Origin: Cunninghamia lanceolata
Lineage: Eukaryota > Streptophyta > Pinopsida > Cupressales > Cupressaceae
Direction of reading: 5' to 3'
Assembly: GCA_027924645.1 (NCBI GenBank)
Contig: BSBN01001687.1
Span: forward strand, 6,758,001-6,822,000
DNA length: 64,000 bases
Below the pieces are notes generated by a model that was not told where the DNA came from, ran no database searches, and was given only the letters and a program-made list of their open reading frames with translations. This document shows, piece after piece, positions 22,119 to 33,089 of the stretch. Made by a program: the position numbers and the translations under genes. Every line of letters starts with the position of its first letter. Positions within the stretch are counted from its first letter, which is position 1.

Positions 22119-22985
22119 AAGGTGCCAATGTGAGGTTGTTTTGATGGCAAAGGGCACCTTGATTCATGATGTTGAATCTCCTTCCTCGTAGGTGCCAAAA
22201 TGGATAGTTTAGACAAGAAAAGGCACTTTAGTATACTTACCTCATTTCTTGGCAATTTGATGGCTTCAATCACTTGTTCAAACCTATAGGAGACCATTTT
22301 ACACTTAGGTGCTAGATCTTAGGATTTAGAACATCTTCCTTCAAGGTGCCAAAATGAGGTTATTTAGACACAAAAGTGCACCTCCATACAAGATGCTTAT
22401 TCTCCTTCCACTTAGGCACTCATTCATGATGATCCAAGTGAAAATAGGCACCTAGACTTCCTTTAGTAAGATTTAGTCATTTTGAAGGTTCTAACACTAG
22501 GCGCTACAGTTGGAAGTCATTTGAAGTTCATTTTCTCTAGGCACCCAAAATGGATGGTGGAGACAAGAAACGACGCCCAGGCTTCTTTTGACGATTTTCA
22601 AAATCCTCCTAAGTTATATTATGTTATATTGACCCTTAAGCACAAATGGATGATCTAGGATGACTCTAGGCACATATCCAAGGTGATATCTTTCTAGGTG
22701 TAATCTTCACTAAGTTTAGACTTCACTTTACATCAAGGCCAAAATGGATAGTTTAGAGAGAGGCAAAAATGCACCTAGAGGTATGATGCTCAATTTGATG
22801 TGTTTGATCAAGTTTGATAATCAAGATGAATTGCCTCCCTTAAGGCACCCTCCTTTATACTTTGAAACATCCTTTCAATATCAAGGCACAATTTTGAGGT
22901 TGTTTGGATGATGAAAGGCACCTTGAGTTCTAGGTAGAGTTTTGAGGTTGTGCAAGTAGAGAAATGCGCCTAAGGTCTTAAAGCA
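22119..22985. repeat. Dispersed hairpin-like GGTGCC...GGCACC repeats
   Basis: A motif of about 42 bp starting AAGGTGCC and ending GGCACCTT, with an AATG-GGTT-TTTGACA-like middle, occurs at 22119-22160, 22189-22229 and 22343-22383, with more decayed copies near 22536, 22733, 22880 and 22937. The ends are self-complementary, so each copy could fold. Irregular spacing argues against a simple tandem array. Confidence 0.65.
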
Positions 22986-22989
22986 AATT

Positions 22990-23655
22990 TGCGCCTAAAA
23001 CTGAAAATCCCCAAGGTATGACTTATGGAAGCCTATAGCCCCAATGTTATGTTGCATACTAAAATTAGGTAAGACTCAATGTAATCTCATAACCTCACCT
23101 TATATGCAAGAGGAATTACATTTAATAACCACAATGGTCATCAAGTGCTCATAAGCATATGATTTTGACTATCTTATTCAAAACAACAAACATACGCTTT
23201 GCATCCTAATATGGTATAATAAAAAGAAATTAAGAAATATTTTTAATTGACCAACTCATAAAGAATATGGATCAGCATACTCATTTGAATATTTTCAATT
23301 GAGCAACTCATAAAGAATATTAATATTTTCTGTTCAACATGATGATTCATTTTTTTTTTAAATACAACTTTTATCTTTTAGTTCCAAAATGAGCTTTAGG
23401 TGATATTTGAATAACAATAGCTAGCTTATTGGATCAACAAACATCCTATGTAATACAATTGGACTTTAACTATTTGAAGTAACCATCTATAAATATCCAT
23501 TCAAATGTGGATTTATAATGCAAGTATGGACACCATCAATAAAAGAGATTTGTATTAACCAAATATCCATATAGGCATACATCAATATCTGTCGATATAA
23601 GTATAACATATGTACAAAATAGCCATATAGGCTTACAAGAATGCCATATAGGCAT
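22990..23655. other. No gene recognised
   Basis: AT-rich sequence downstream (on the minus strand) of the accessory gene stop. It may include that gene's 3' untranslated region. The phrase CATATAGGCATACA is repeated near 23570 and 23645. Confidence 0.4.
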
Positions 23656-23661
23656 ACAATG

Positions 23662-25696
23662 TCAACTAGGGGATGGAGACGCGCATGTGGGTGGTCTACT
23701 ACGAACCTGAGGGCTGCTCCTCCTATTTAGTTCTTCCTGCATCTTTAGTTGTTACAATAAAAAGTATAGACATTAATATATAGAAATTACATGTTATAAA
23801 AAAAGAAACATTTAACAAAATAATCACTTACCGCTACCATATAATCTGTCTCCTCACTTGCCTCAGTAGCAGGTATAGGTTGTGGTGATGTCATGTCCTA
23901 TAGAAACCATCCAAATAGAAATTAAACTTCAAATCAATAATCTTTTGATTTTTCAAAAACAAACAACTATAACAATGAATGTAAATTGAAATTTACTAAT
24001 TTATCATACCCCTGTCAATGCCATGGAGCTATGAATTGCAGAGGTCACACCATGCTCCATTGCCCTATGAACATCGGGAGGTGTCTCCGCAGCCTGCATC
24101 ATCTGGAAATAAAACAACATTATTCAATTATGAAAACTATAATAGTGATGCAAATCATGGCTTCTAACACATACACACGTTCATCTAAACATGGAAGTAC
24201 ACACAATAAAGCACACAAGTCACACACAAAAATCTAGTAAGTACAATTCATTCATTAAACTATTTATTTTATTACCTCCATGAAGCTTTGAAGTCCACCA
24301 CCACTGGCAGGTGTTGCCGTGAAATCTCTAATATTAACCTATTCAACATCCAAAATTAGATATTAGAATACCATTCATATAACGATGCTATTCACATGTA
24401 ATATTTATAATTGTTTACTAGTTACATACCCTGACAGTAGATGATCTAGTGTAATATGCAAGTGGAAAACCACTGAAAACTGCATCAACACTATGACCCT
24501 AAAATTTCATTAAAATCATCAAACTAAATTAGTTAATCTTGCATTTAAAAAATTAAATTTAAAAAATTAAATTCAATAAACTTGTTAATATTTATCTAAG
24601 TATCAAGGCTGAAAGTCTCACTAAGGAGGGTATCTGTCATCACCATCTGCTCAGCTGCAAATGTAGTTTGTGCACTTGCGTCCTGAATATCCATGGGGTC
24701 ATAACCACAGGTTGACCCACAAGTCTGACAAGCATGGGGTTGGACCCTACTCCTCGCACTATCTCCCAACCCACTCTGTGCTGCAGGATCGGCATGCTCT
24801 ATGATGCTCTGGGTCAAGGAACTAATGGACTGAAGTGTATCGACCTCAACACTTTCCTTCACAATGGAAGGGATAGAAACATGCTCATAGGCTGGTCTGT
24901 TGATTACTCATCTTACTGCCTACTGTGGGACAACACGTGCCCCTAGTCTATCTTGTGTTGACCCCCCACCTCTACCTTGGAAGTCCCGCATATCAAAATA
25001 GTTTGGTACTTTATTGAAGACAAACTAACAGTAGAGTTTCCTCAAAAAATATTGTGGGACCTCATTATTATTGCATGGAGGATGGTCAAAAACCATCCAC
25101 CACCTCTGCCCAAAATTGTCCCTTATCACTTGGTTGTTGCACCAATGGATAGGGAACCTTTTGCATGTAATGGGTGGAGGTTGATTTGTTTGTGGGTTTG
25201 TGAAAATTGAACACAAGTCTAATTTTGTAATTTGTAATTTTTTCACATCTTGGTATGACAGCTTGTCTGCATAATAGTCTCTGAACTCTCTCCTTTTATC
25301 CATCCAACTAGATATTTGCTTGCTAATTGAATCTACATTTGATAACATAGATTCAAGAGATTCAACAAGCGTGGACCTATGCAAGGTTGAAGTGGAAGGA
25401 TCTTTCAACCTTGCAATTATATCTTCAATTTCTTTTTTGTTATTTTCAATTTGCCCCATTATATTTTCTTGTCTTCCAGGGGCATGTCGAGGAATGGATG
25501 GAGGAGGTTGTTGTTCCGCAGGTATTTCCTCCTCAAGATTTTATGGATTTTGAGGAGGAGGAGGTGCATTAACATTTCCTAACAATTAACGAAATATACA
25601 TCAAAAATCAACTCAAACCTACCTATTTAGATTCAAATTCAAACAAAAAAACAAATAAAACTCACTCCTTTGGCGTGCTCGATGTCGTGACGGCAT
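23662..25696 (-). pseudogene. Multi-exon accessory gene of the DNA transposon
   Basis: A minus-strand gene with clear exons. Exon 1 (25696-about 25666) starts MPSRHRARQR and ends at a GTGAGT donor. The main exon (about 25575-24596) encodes a coiled segment (MGQIENNKKEIEDIIARL...), then WWMVFDHPPC, VPNYFDMRDFQGRGGG and a Cys-rich end (QTCGSTCGYD), with four in-frame stops. Five short exons follow: 24498-24430, 24338-24276, 24102-24010, 23897-23832 and 23742-23662. Each has AG/GT borders and a length divisible by three in phase 0, the last ending SPSPS plus TGA. The donor of the main exon is not resolved. It lies convergent to the transposase-like gene and begins about 230 bp from the right terminus, as a second transposon-encoded protein would. 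Function unknown. Confidence 0.6.
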
Positions 25697-25842
25697 TTTG
25701 GCGATGAATCAGGAAGATTTTGGTGTTGAATTGACTTTTTAAAAATGTGAGCGCACTTCCTAGGGTTTGTAGGCCATGGGTATAGAGGAGAAAAAAGAAA
25801 TGAAATGAGATGATAAGCTTTTTTTTAAATTTATAATAAATC

Positions 25843-25860
25843 ATAACGCGCTTGTGTTAT
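25843..25860. repeat. Subterminal half palindrome near the right end
   Basis: ATAACGCGCTTGTGTTAT matches half of the palindromes at 8099-8122 and 15013-15036 plus the adjoining GTTATG. It lies about 60 bp inside the right terminus, between the start of the accessory gene and the inverted repeat. Confidence 0.55.
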
Positions 25861-25891
25861 GCATTAAATTTTTTTGAAAACAATTTGGCCA

Positions 25892-25922
25892 CTTTTTGGC
25901 CCCCCATCTTTTTGCACTTACC
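25892..25922 (-). repeat. Right terminal inverted repeat
   Basis: Reverse complement of the left end with two differences over about 31 bases; the element ends ...TTGCACTTACC at 25922. It is followed by the duplicated TCGGGG. Confidence 0.85.
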
Positions 25923-25928
25923 TCGGGG
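25923..25928. repeat. Target-site duplication, right copy (TCGGGG)
   Basis: Second copy of the six bases at 7116-7121. On the minus strand it encodes the last codons (Pro-Arg) of the ORF A part upstream of the insertion. Confidence 0.85.
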
Positions 25929-28900
25929 AAACATGTGAGAGTAACACTCATCAAAGGAGTCACATTCCTCGCACAAATCTTTCCATTTCTTATGAAGTTC
26001 AACCAGCTTCTTGTGTGCTTGAGCAGAGGCATCAATTGTCTCACATCCTTTCTCAAATACTCTAAATAACCAATTCTCAGTCCCTTGGGACTTGGCCCTT
26101 ACCTCGCCCAGTTTTACCATTTCATCTATAGACAGGAAAGTGGGCATTGTCCTTATATCTCCTCCTGCATCAACTGGTTTGATAAAAAACTGGAGACAGG
26201 TACGGAGTTCCTCATTTTGCTGTTTTAACTCCTTTGACATCTCATCCTTATCTAACTGCTCCAAAATTGAAGTGACTGATCCTTTAAATTCATCCACTCT
26301 TTGAGCACGAGTGGCTGGTCCCAAATCAATTGTTGAAATTTCATAGTCCTCCGCCCTAACTTGTTCTTTAGGTGCATTTGCTGGCAGGATAGCTATCTCT
26401 GCAATTCTCGATCTTGATTCATAATTATAAATTCTGAATTGTATCTTTGCTTTCTTTGGCTTTTTGGGCCTTTGAGTCTGGGAGAAGATAGTTCTTAAAT
26501 CTAGCTGCATTATCTCCACTTGTGGCTCAAGATATGCCATTCTGCTTTGCAACCACTCAGGTGTCAAAGAAGATGACTTGTTCAATTCGGTGGTTTTGTC
26601 ATCATTAGTTTTAGTAGGCTCCTCAAGTGATCCTTGTTCCTATTCTAGTTCCTTATCTTTATTTATCTCTTTTTCCTTTTCTCCTCCATCAGAAAAGTTC
26701 CTCTAGTTTACCATTATATTTTCTTAAGCTACTTTGAAGACTTCCTACATCTGAGCCTTCTCCGGAGGGCTGTCGGATATATCAATGACTTCAACATTAA
26801 CTACTTTAGCCAGAGGTTCATTTGAAATTTCATTACTTACCTCAACAAGTGCATCTATCTCTACCTCAGGCAACAATTCAATTTCAGGCTCTTGCAAACA
26901 CAATTCTGCACACACTTTATCAATTCTAGGCAACATAGGTACAACTAAGGAGGTTGAATCTGTGGGCATTTGTGAAATAGGAATTGTAGAGGATATAGGT
27001 GGTGTAGGTAAGTTTGTCTACATCAAATTAGCTAATACTACTGACAGAGTGGAAGAAATGACAAGGGGTGAGGGAAGAGGTAGTGAAGGTAAAGAAAGAG
27101 AAGGTGAAAGAATGGTGGAAATGGGAGGTAGTGATGTGGTGGTGGATAATTGAGTGGAAGAAGTGGAAGGTGAAGGAGTAGTAGCGATGGAAGAACAAGA
27201 GGTGGTAGTAATGGAGGAAATAGGACTACTAGGGGCACTGAAAGATATTGTTAATGACCAAGAAGTAGTTGAAATGGAGGAAGCAGGGGAGGTGGTAGCA
27301 GGGGATATTTCTTGGATAATGGTAGCTGATGTCATGGGAAAAGTAAGCGTAGTAGTAGTAGAAGCAATGGATGAAGAAACAACAGTAGAAGCTATAGAAG
27401 TAGAGGCAACCATGCTTACACTTGGAGCAGCAAGAGATGGGGAGGTTTGGAGATTAGTGGTGACATCATCCTCAGTTACCTCCTTTACCTTCACTTTCTT
27501 GGCTTTGGAACCTTCCCCAGGACCACTTGGCATATCTCATTTCTTAGAGGCTCTTGTCCTGGTGGAAGGAGGCTGGTCTTTCTTAGAAGGAAGCTTTGCA
27601 GGTAGATTCTTAACTTTCTTTACCTTCTTTGCCAAGGATGTATGTTCCTCACTATCAGATTTCTGCTTTTCAACCAGTTCTGCCTCATCTGTGATGTTTA
27701 TTGGTTCATCCTCTTCACCTCTAGAGTCCTTGTCTGATTATGGAGCAGTGTATGTAAGTTGTACTCCTTGTCTCTCCAAGGTAGCTACCTGACCTCTTCC
27801 CTAGGCCTTGCTCAATCTGATTGGTTCCTTCATTATGATATCTACAGAACTTTCCTCTGCATTAGCCCAATTTGGCAGTGGGATTGGTTAATGGTATTGG
27901 ACTTCCTAGGTTCCTCTAACCATGACATTTTCATCATCCTCTAACTGGTCAGGTACTACAATAATGTGGAACTTCCTGATGAAGGCTAGAGATATCCTTG
28001 AATGAGCCCTTTTTATTACTTTGTAGTCAACCATGCAATTAGCCCAAAAATCCTCAGTGTGTATCTTGTGAAACAATTTCTTACTTACAAATCTTTCCAT
28101 CACTTTATTGGGATCAAAGTGATCCCTTACATTGTACTAGTGAAGGTTAAGAAGTTGAAGTTCCTTATCAGAGTGTTCAGCTGATTCCAATGAAGGGCAT
28201 GCATAATTCCCCCTACCAAATCTGATGGAAAACTAAACATTGGTTCTGTGTAGGTACTTAAGTTTCTCAGCACAAGGTATCAATTGCCTAGTCAATTCTA
28301 GGAGCACTGTTTTGTCATCAGGATATCTGGGAAGTCTATAAGCAATCCCAATGAAACCTTGTACTCTTAGATATGTATACTTTTCAAACTGGATGTACCA
28401 CCTTCCATATCTGGTTACTTCATTCATTGCTTTAGTGGAAATTGTCAAGGCTATATTACCTTGTAGCAATCTGGCTATATACATTGTAAAAGCATCATTC
28501 ACCCTTTAGAAATGCATTAGAGATTGAGATGAGGTCAGCTAAGGGTAACACTCATATACTTTTACTTGAGTCTGCTCATCATTTCCAACTTCTCCTACTT
28601 TAGACAACCCAACATAGTGATTTCTCCTTGCTAGTACATAAACAACGTAGGATGTCCATCTAAAGTATCTCTTCTCTTTGAAGTTGCCGAAGGCCTCATG
28701 AATGTTGTCACTGAGGATTTGGGACTAATGGAACTTAGTCCCTTTCAGTATCTCATTTATGATGACAAACATCCACTCCTCAAAAGTGGAGGTTGTAGGT
28801 AACCCATATATTCTTCTTAAGAAGTTTATAAAATCCCCTATCTCATTATGGAAGTCACTTCTATATAACACTTGGGGAAACTTGCTCATGCCAGACCTTC

Positions 28901-29351
28901 TACTTTTTTCCCAATGATCATTCATATGTTTTCTACATCCATTCACATCCTTGTTGTAAGTCTTCTATGATCCTTGTTTGTCTGGCATGGTCATAACTAT
29001 GTGCCATGGAATATTAAAAGTCTTAGCCAGAGAGGGTGGACTTAAATCAACCAAGATATCCCCATTGGTAGTTTGAATTGTCCTTGTCATAACATCATAC
29101 CTATCTGCACATGTTACTATCAACTCTGTACACTGTACTGAGGTAGGAAAGGCAACAACTTGTGCAATACCATTGTCTTTAAGTGTTTTGGCCCTAGGAG
29201 TTGGATTTGGGCCAAATATTCTCAATCTGAAGTCATCCAAGTCTATGTGACCTATATCTGTGTCCCCTACATCTCTCCATCTAGAGTGAATCTTTGTCTC
29301 TGGAGGGGTGCACTTAAATTCATACTTCATGGTTTGAGCTCGGGTAGTCAT
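25923..29351 (-). pseudogene. ORF A, N-terminal and central part (5' of the transposon insertion)
   Basis: About 1143 codons in a single minus-strand frame from MTTRAQTMKYEF at 29351 to the insertion point, interrupted by stops only (for example near 28964, 28724, 28232, 27905 and 26744). Blocks in order: CADRYDVMTRTI and ILVDLSPPSLAKTFNIP; PQVLYRSDFHNEIGDFINFL; VNDAFTMYIARLL and TYLRVQGFIGIAYRLPRYP; ERFVSKKLFHKIHTEDF; a Lys-rich then Ser/Thr/Pro-rich linker (27533-27018); an acidic stretch; and a helical domain (26585-25923). All blocks recur in the same order in ORF B. The N-terminus vaguely resembles plant transposon proteins of unknown role. An extra-ORF product of an LTR retrotransposon is my best guess; no catalytic motif is seen. 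Confidence 0.7.
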
Positions 29352-31400
29352 CTAATCTGCAGGATTGGATCTTATAAGTTAGATACCTTAAGAAATTTCT
29401 ACAAACTCCTAAGTTTGAGATCTAAGATTACCAAGTAGACTATTAAACTTTTTGCCATGTTCAAAATGAATTTATTGAATCTACTGAGCTACTGAGATGC
29501 CTTTCATAAATCATAAATCCAACATTTATCATTGTACCCAATTCATAGGAATTCAACATTAATGCATGCAAAGAAAAACATTCAATGTTGCAAGAAATCT
29601 TATTGGAAGCATGTAAAACATCATTATCTATGCTTGCAACTTTAATTACATCATTTCAGGCATCTTCCCTTTTGAAAGTTCTTTAAGAAAACGGTCATTT
29701 TTTACCATTTGCACTAATTTCGAGGTCAACCGACTTGTATGCAAGAAAGCGCTACTATTGAGGTCCACCAACCTCAGCGGGGAAATCGAGCTCATCCGAC
29801 CCAATGTTCTATCAGTGTTTGTATGTTTTCTCACTTTTGCGCAGGTTTCTTGTTTGACCGACTTGCGCGACTTTTGAAGGTCACCGACTTTTAGTTGGTT
29901 GTTTAGTCAGTCGGTTAGAATTTTAGCGCAAGACGACTGAGATCATTTTACCATGTTTGCGCGGGATTTGGCTTTGTTAGACCTGCGCGAGATTTGGGGT
30001 CAACCGACTGAGTTAGTGAAGGCATGTTTTAGCACAAGGTTGGATTGGATTAATTTTACCGCAGAGTCATTTTTCTTGTTTCCAGTGGGATTTTGAGATG
30101 TCACCGACTCGCGGAGATATTCTGGGTATCCGACCAAGTAGGAGATGGAGTCTGTTAGTGCAAGGTCAGTGCAAAAGGATTTTAGCACTAAGTAGCTTTG
30201 TAAAGTTTGTAGGGTTTTTTAGGTCCCGCCAATCTAATCAATTAATGTGGTGAAAGCTATGTAGGTCGAAGGTTGAAGCTTTTAGCGCTAAATGGATTTT
30301 AAAGTGCAACATGGGTTTTATGGCCACCGATCGACTGGATGAGCCAAAATGTTTATAGGTTGGTTGGACTCAAATTTGGTGTAAATGCCCAATGATTCTC
30401 CATTTTTTAAATTTGTCCAAACTACGGTCAAGCCTGTTTGAGTTGTCCTATTTTGCCCATGGAAATTTGACTATGCTTTCAAGGAGAAGTTCAAACTAGG
30501 TTTAGAGGGAGAAATAAACAATTCATGCATAAAACCCTAGTCGAAACCCCAATTTCATTACTCGAAAGAAAAAATGCATTTTGAATGAAGCCCTAACCGC
30601 ACCTAGAAAAATCTTAAAGAGGCAAGGTAAAAACCCTACCTGGTTAGTTGTAGAAAATGTGTCCAGGATACAAAGGCAGGAGATGGTCGCGGGATCGAGT
30701 TCGAGGGCAACGGCAGCGAAAATGCTTGACAGGTTGCAAAGGGGCTCTCCAGATCTTTTATCAAAATGCAGAAAATGATTTAAACAATGCAAATTAACCT
30801 TTTATTGTTTTGAACCAACATGCCATTAATGCATGACATACGCAGTGTCAGTTGGTAGATTAGGGTTTCGTATGGCTTTTCATTAGCTCTAACTTGGCGG
30901 GGAAATTGGGTATGATAGACTTGGTTGGTGAAATGTTATTTTAGCACTGCAACAACAGACTCAACTTTATGCCATTTGTGGGACTTTGGGGCTCTTTGGA
31001 CTTGCGGGCACTTTGGTATCCTCTGACTTAGTTAGTGATCAAGTAATATAGCACAAGTTGGAGACAACTGATTTAAGCGCAAAAGTCTGTCAAGAGGGAA
31101 ACTAGCACCTAAGTTGGTGATGAAGATTTTTAACGCAAAGTCAATTGGGAGGTAAATCAATGCAAATGTCGATTGGGGGGCAATTTAGTGCAAAAGGGCT
31201 ATTCAAAGCCATTGGAAGAGATACAAAGATCTAACTTAGCAAATCCTTGAAATGATTTTCAACATCATCATTCAAACATGGCAAAAATGCACTTTGACAA
31301 CTTGATTACTTAGGAGGTGAAAAAATCTACTTGACATTCTAGACCAAAGTTGAAAGAGGGGGTCCCTATTTTTTGAAATGGGGAGTGTGTGCAAGGCACA
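29352..31400. repeat. Diffuse repeats with CGACT/GCGCAA words, no gene
   Basis: No gene is supported. From 29690 to about 31220 the plus strand repeats degenerate phrases such as TTTTAGCGCAA, ACCGACT, GCGCGAGATTTGG, GTCAACCGACTGAG and TTTTAGCACTAAG at irregular spacing. It lies upstream of ORF A and may be leader or LTR sequence of the same element. A short open frame at 30581-30778 has nothing recognisable. Confidence 0.4.
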
Positions 31401-32107
31401 ATACTACCATCTTATCTAAAAACAAATATTATCACAAAACAGATTTACCTCATCTTTATTTATAGCTGCAACATCAATATTCGCTACGACATCTTCCACA
31501 TCGTCGTCAACTACAAATTTTTCTTCTTCTCCCTTCACTGCGAGCTTCGACATCGACTCTTCTTCAATCACCAACAACTTCAATATTAAATCATCTCCCT
31601 CATAAGAATCTACTATAACCTCTTCACATTCCACCACTGCAATCACATCCTCCACAATTGCATCTTCAACCTCTTCATTCTCACTTCCCACCTCTTCATC
31701 TTCAACCGCTACTACACACAACTATTCATCGTGCTTATTTACATCATACTTGACTAATTCACCATGTTTCTATGCTTCCAATATACTCAATCTCTTATCT
31801 AATCTCTCACATATACCTACCATCATCTCAATAGTCTTTCACTCTTGATATTGCCTCCAACCTTCCCATATCATCGACTTCCTCCTTATGACTATACCCA
31901 TCTTGTTTGCTGCTACAATCTCACCTCAATCTGCATCACACTCTTTATAATCTACAATTCCTCACGACTCTCTAGCTCTTGATTACTTAGGGCTTCTTTA
32001 TCTGCAACAATCCTCACATGAGCTCTCCACAACTGCTTCACTCTCTCACAGGTCCTAGCATAGGCTGCCTCACATTCGGCACTCTACCTATGCACTCAGG
32101 AACTCCA
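31401..32107. other. No gene supported; acidic low-complexity frame
   Basis: A minus-strand open stretch (31721-31416) is almost all Glu, Asp and Val, produced by a CT-rich strand, and is not convincing as a protein. It is downstream, on the minus strand, of the primer-binding site at 32108-32119 and so may be the leader of a decayed LTR element. Confidence 0.3.
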
Positions 32108-32119
32108 GCTCTGATACCA
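32108..32119 (-). promoter_or_regulatory. Retrotransposon primer-binding site (tRNA-Met type) and LTR edge
   Basis: The minus strand reads TGGTATCAGAGC, the standard initiator tRNA-Met complement used by plant copia-type elements. On this strand it follows TATATCA, a possible LTR 3' edge at 32122. The LTR would extend upward in coordinate. Its other edge and the second LTR were not found, so this is an element remnant. Confidence 0.55.
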
Positions 32120-32121
32120 TT

Positions 32122-33089
32122 TGATATAGAAAGCCAAACCCTCATTCAAATAGACACAAATCTTTCACCAATGAACAATACTGGCACACTTGCTAAAGTA
32201 CAGACCGACTTTATTTCAAAGCACAACAATTTTACATATATAGATTTATATCAAGAAATTCTTTCAACTTTATTCAATTCTGATACAAACAACTCTACGA
32301 TGAGATTAATTGTAACTACTCTGCATGGTCTCTCTCATACGGATGCAATAAATCTATACTCTATCTCTGGTTTAAGACAATAACTATTTCTCATTCCTGC
32401 TTCAATCTTTATTTCTGAGGTAGAAAATTTTCCTTCTATTCCTCACTCTTCTCTTCTATCTCTATTCACTCTCTCCAACTGGCATTGATGCTCTCCTTCT
32501 TGTCGCCTCTATCTAATTCTCTTTGCAAGGAATGAATCCTCCTCTAGGTATGCCTTCCTTCTCATTCCTCTCCCTATGTGGTACTTCACATTTTCTTCTT
32601 GAAGCAGTGAACCCTCTTTTCATGCCACCGTTTCATCTCCTAGCTGCAACATGGTTTTTTATATCAATTAAAACTTTAACTATTTCCTCAGAGAATTTGA
32701 AGCGTCCTCCATACTTCAAATCTTTAATTTGAAGTTAGAAATCTCTTAACTTGGGCAGTGGCCTCCTCTTCTTCCTGTCAGCAACCAAAGAATAGAATTT
32801 CTATGTTTTATTTGAACTATATCTGTTATGCCTACCTCTTGTCCACCGTGGATTTTCATAATATTAATAAAACATACTAATTGCAATGCGATTGGGATTG
32901 GCCCATGGCATCGTGGCTCTTTCCACTGTGGCATCGCATGTCTTTTTTATTAAATCTGATAAGCTAGATGTAAACACTCACAACCAGTTTGGACAACCAA
33001 TAAAATAACATAAAATCATAAAAAAATCTGCCCTAAAGATATGAGGCAATGCCTCCATAAATGAATGAAAAAAAACACTTTTGAGTTTA
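32122..33089. other. Possible decayed LTR, no gene
   Basis: Sequence above the primer-binding site; on the minus strand it would be LTR sequence. The outer border is not defined. No open frame here is convincing. Confidence 0.3.

Larger units (their letters stand above)
7122..25922. mobile_element. 18.8-kb DNA transposon with telomere-like arrays
   Basis: The element starts GGTAAGTGCAAGAAGATGG and its right end is the inverse of GGTAAGTGCAAAAAGATGG. The two ends match over about 31 bases with two differences (7122-7152 against 25922-25892) and share a further GTGGCCA block just inside. A 6-bp duplication TCGGGG flanks it. Contents from left to right: subterminal palindromes, telomere-like arrays with a B3-like fragment between them, a transposase-like gene (plus strand), tandem repeats, and a multi-exon gene (minus strand) close to the right end. 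Two convergent genes suggest an autonomous ancestor; both now carry stops. The superfamily is not assigned. A 6-bp duplication does not suit hAT (8), CACTA (3), Harbinger (3) or typical MULEs (9-11). Confidence 0.85.

Noticed and set aside
7122..25922. A Maverick/Polinton element (15-20 kb, 6-bp duplication)
   Set aside because: No DNA polymerase B, retroviral-type integrase, ATPase or capsid-like reading frame is visible, and the terminal repeats are only about 31 bp.
7122..25922. A Helitron
   Set aside because: It has inverted terminal repeats and a target duplication, which Helitrons lack, and no Rep/helicase frame is seen.
27154..27792. Plus-strand open frame of 212 residues rich in Glu/Val
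   Set aside because: It is the antisense of the Ser/Thr/Pro-rich linker of ORF A, which has a conserved counterpart in ORF B on the minus strand.
30581..30778. Plus-strand 65-residue frame as a small gene
   Set aside because: No recognisable motif, no partner copy, and it overlaps an equally long minus-strand frame in a repeat-rich region.
31416..31721. Minus-strand acidic open frame of 101 residues
   Set aside because: Almost only Glu, Asp and Val from a CT-rich strand; no conserved pattern.
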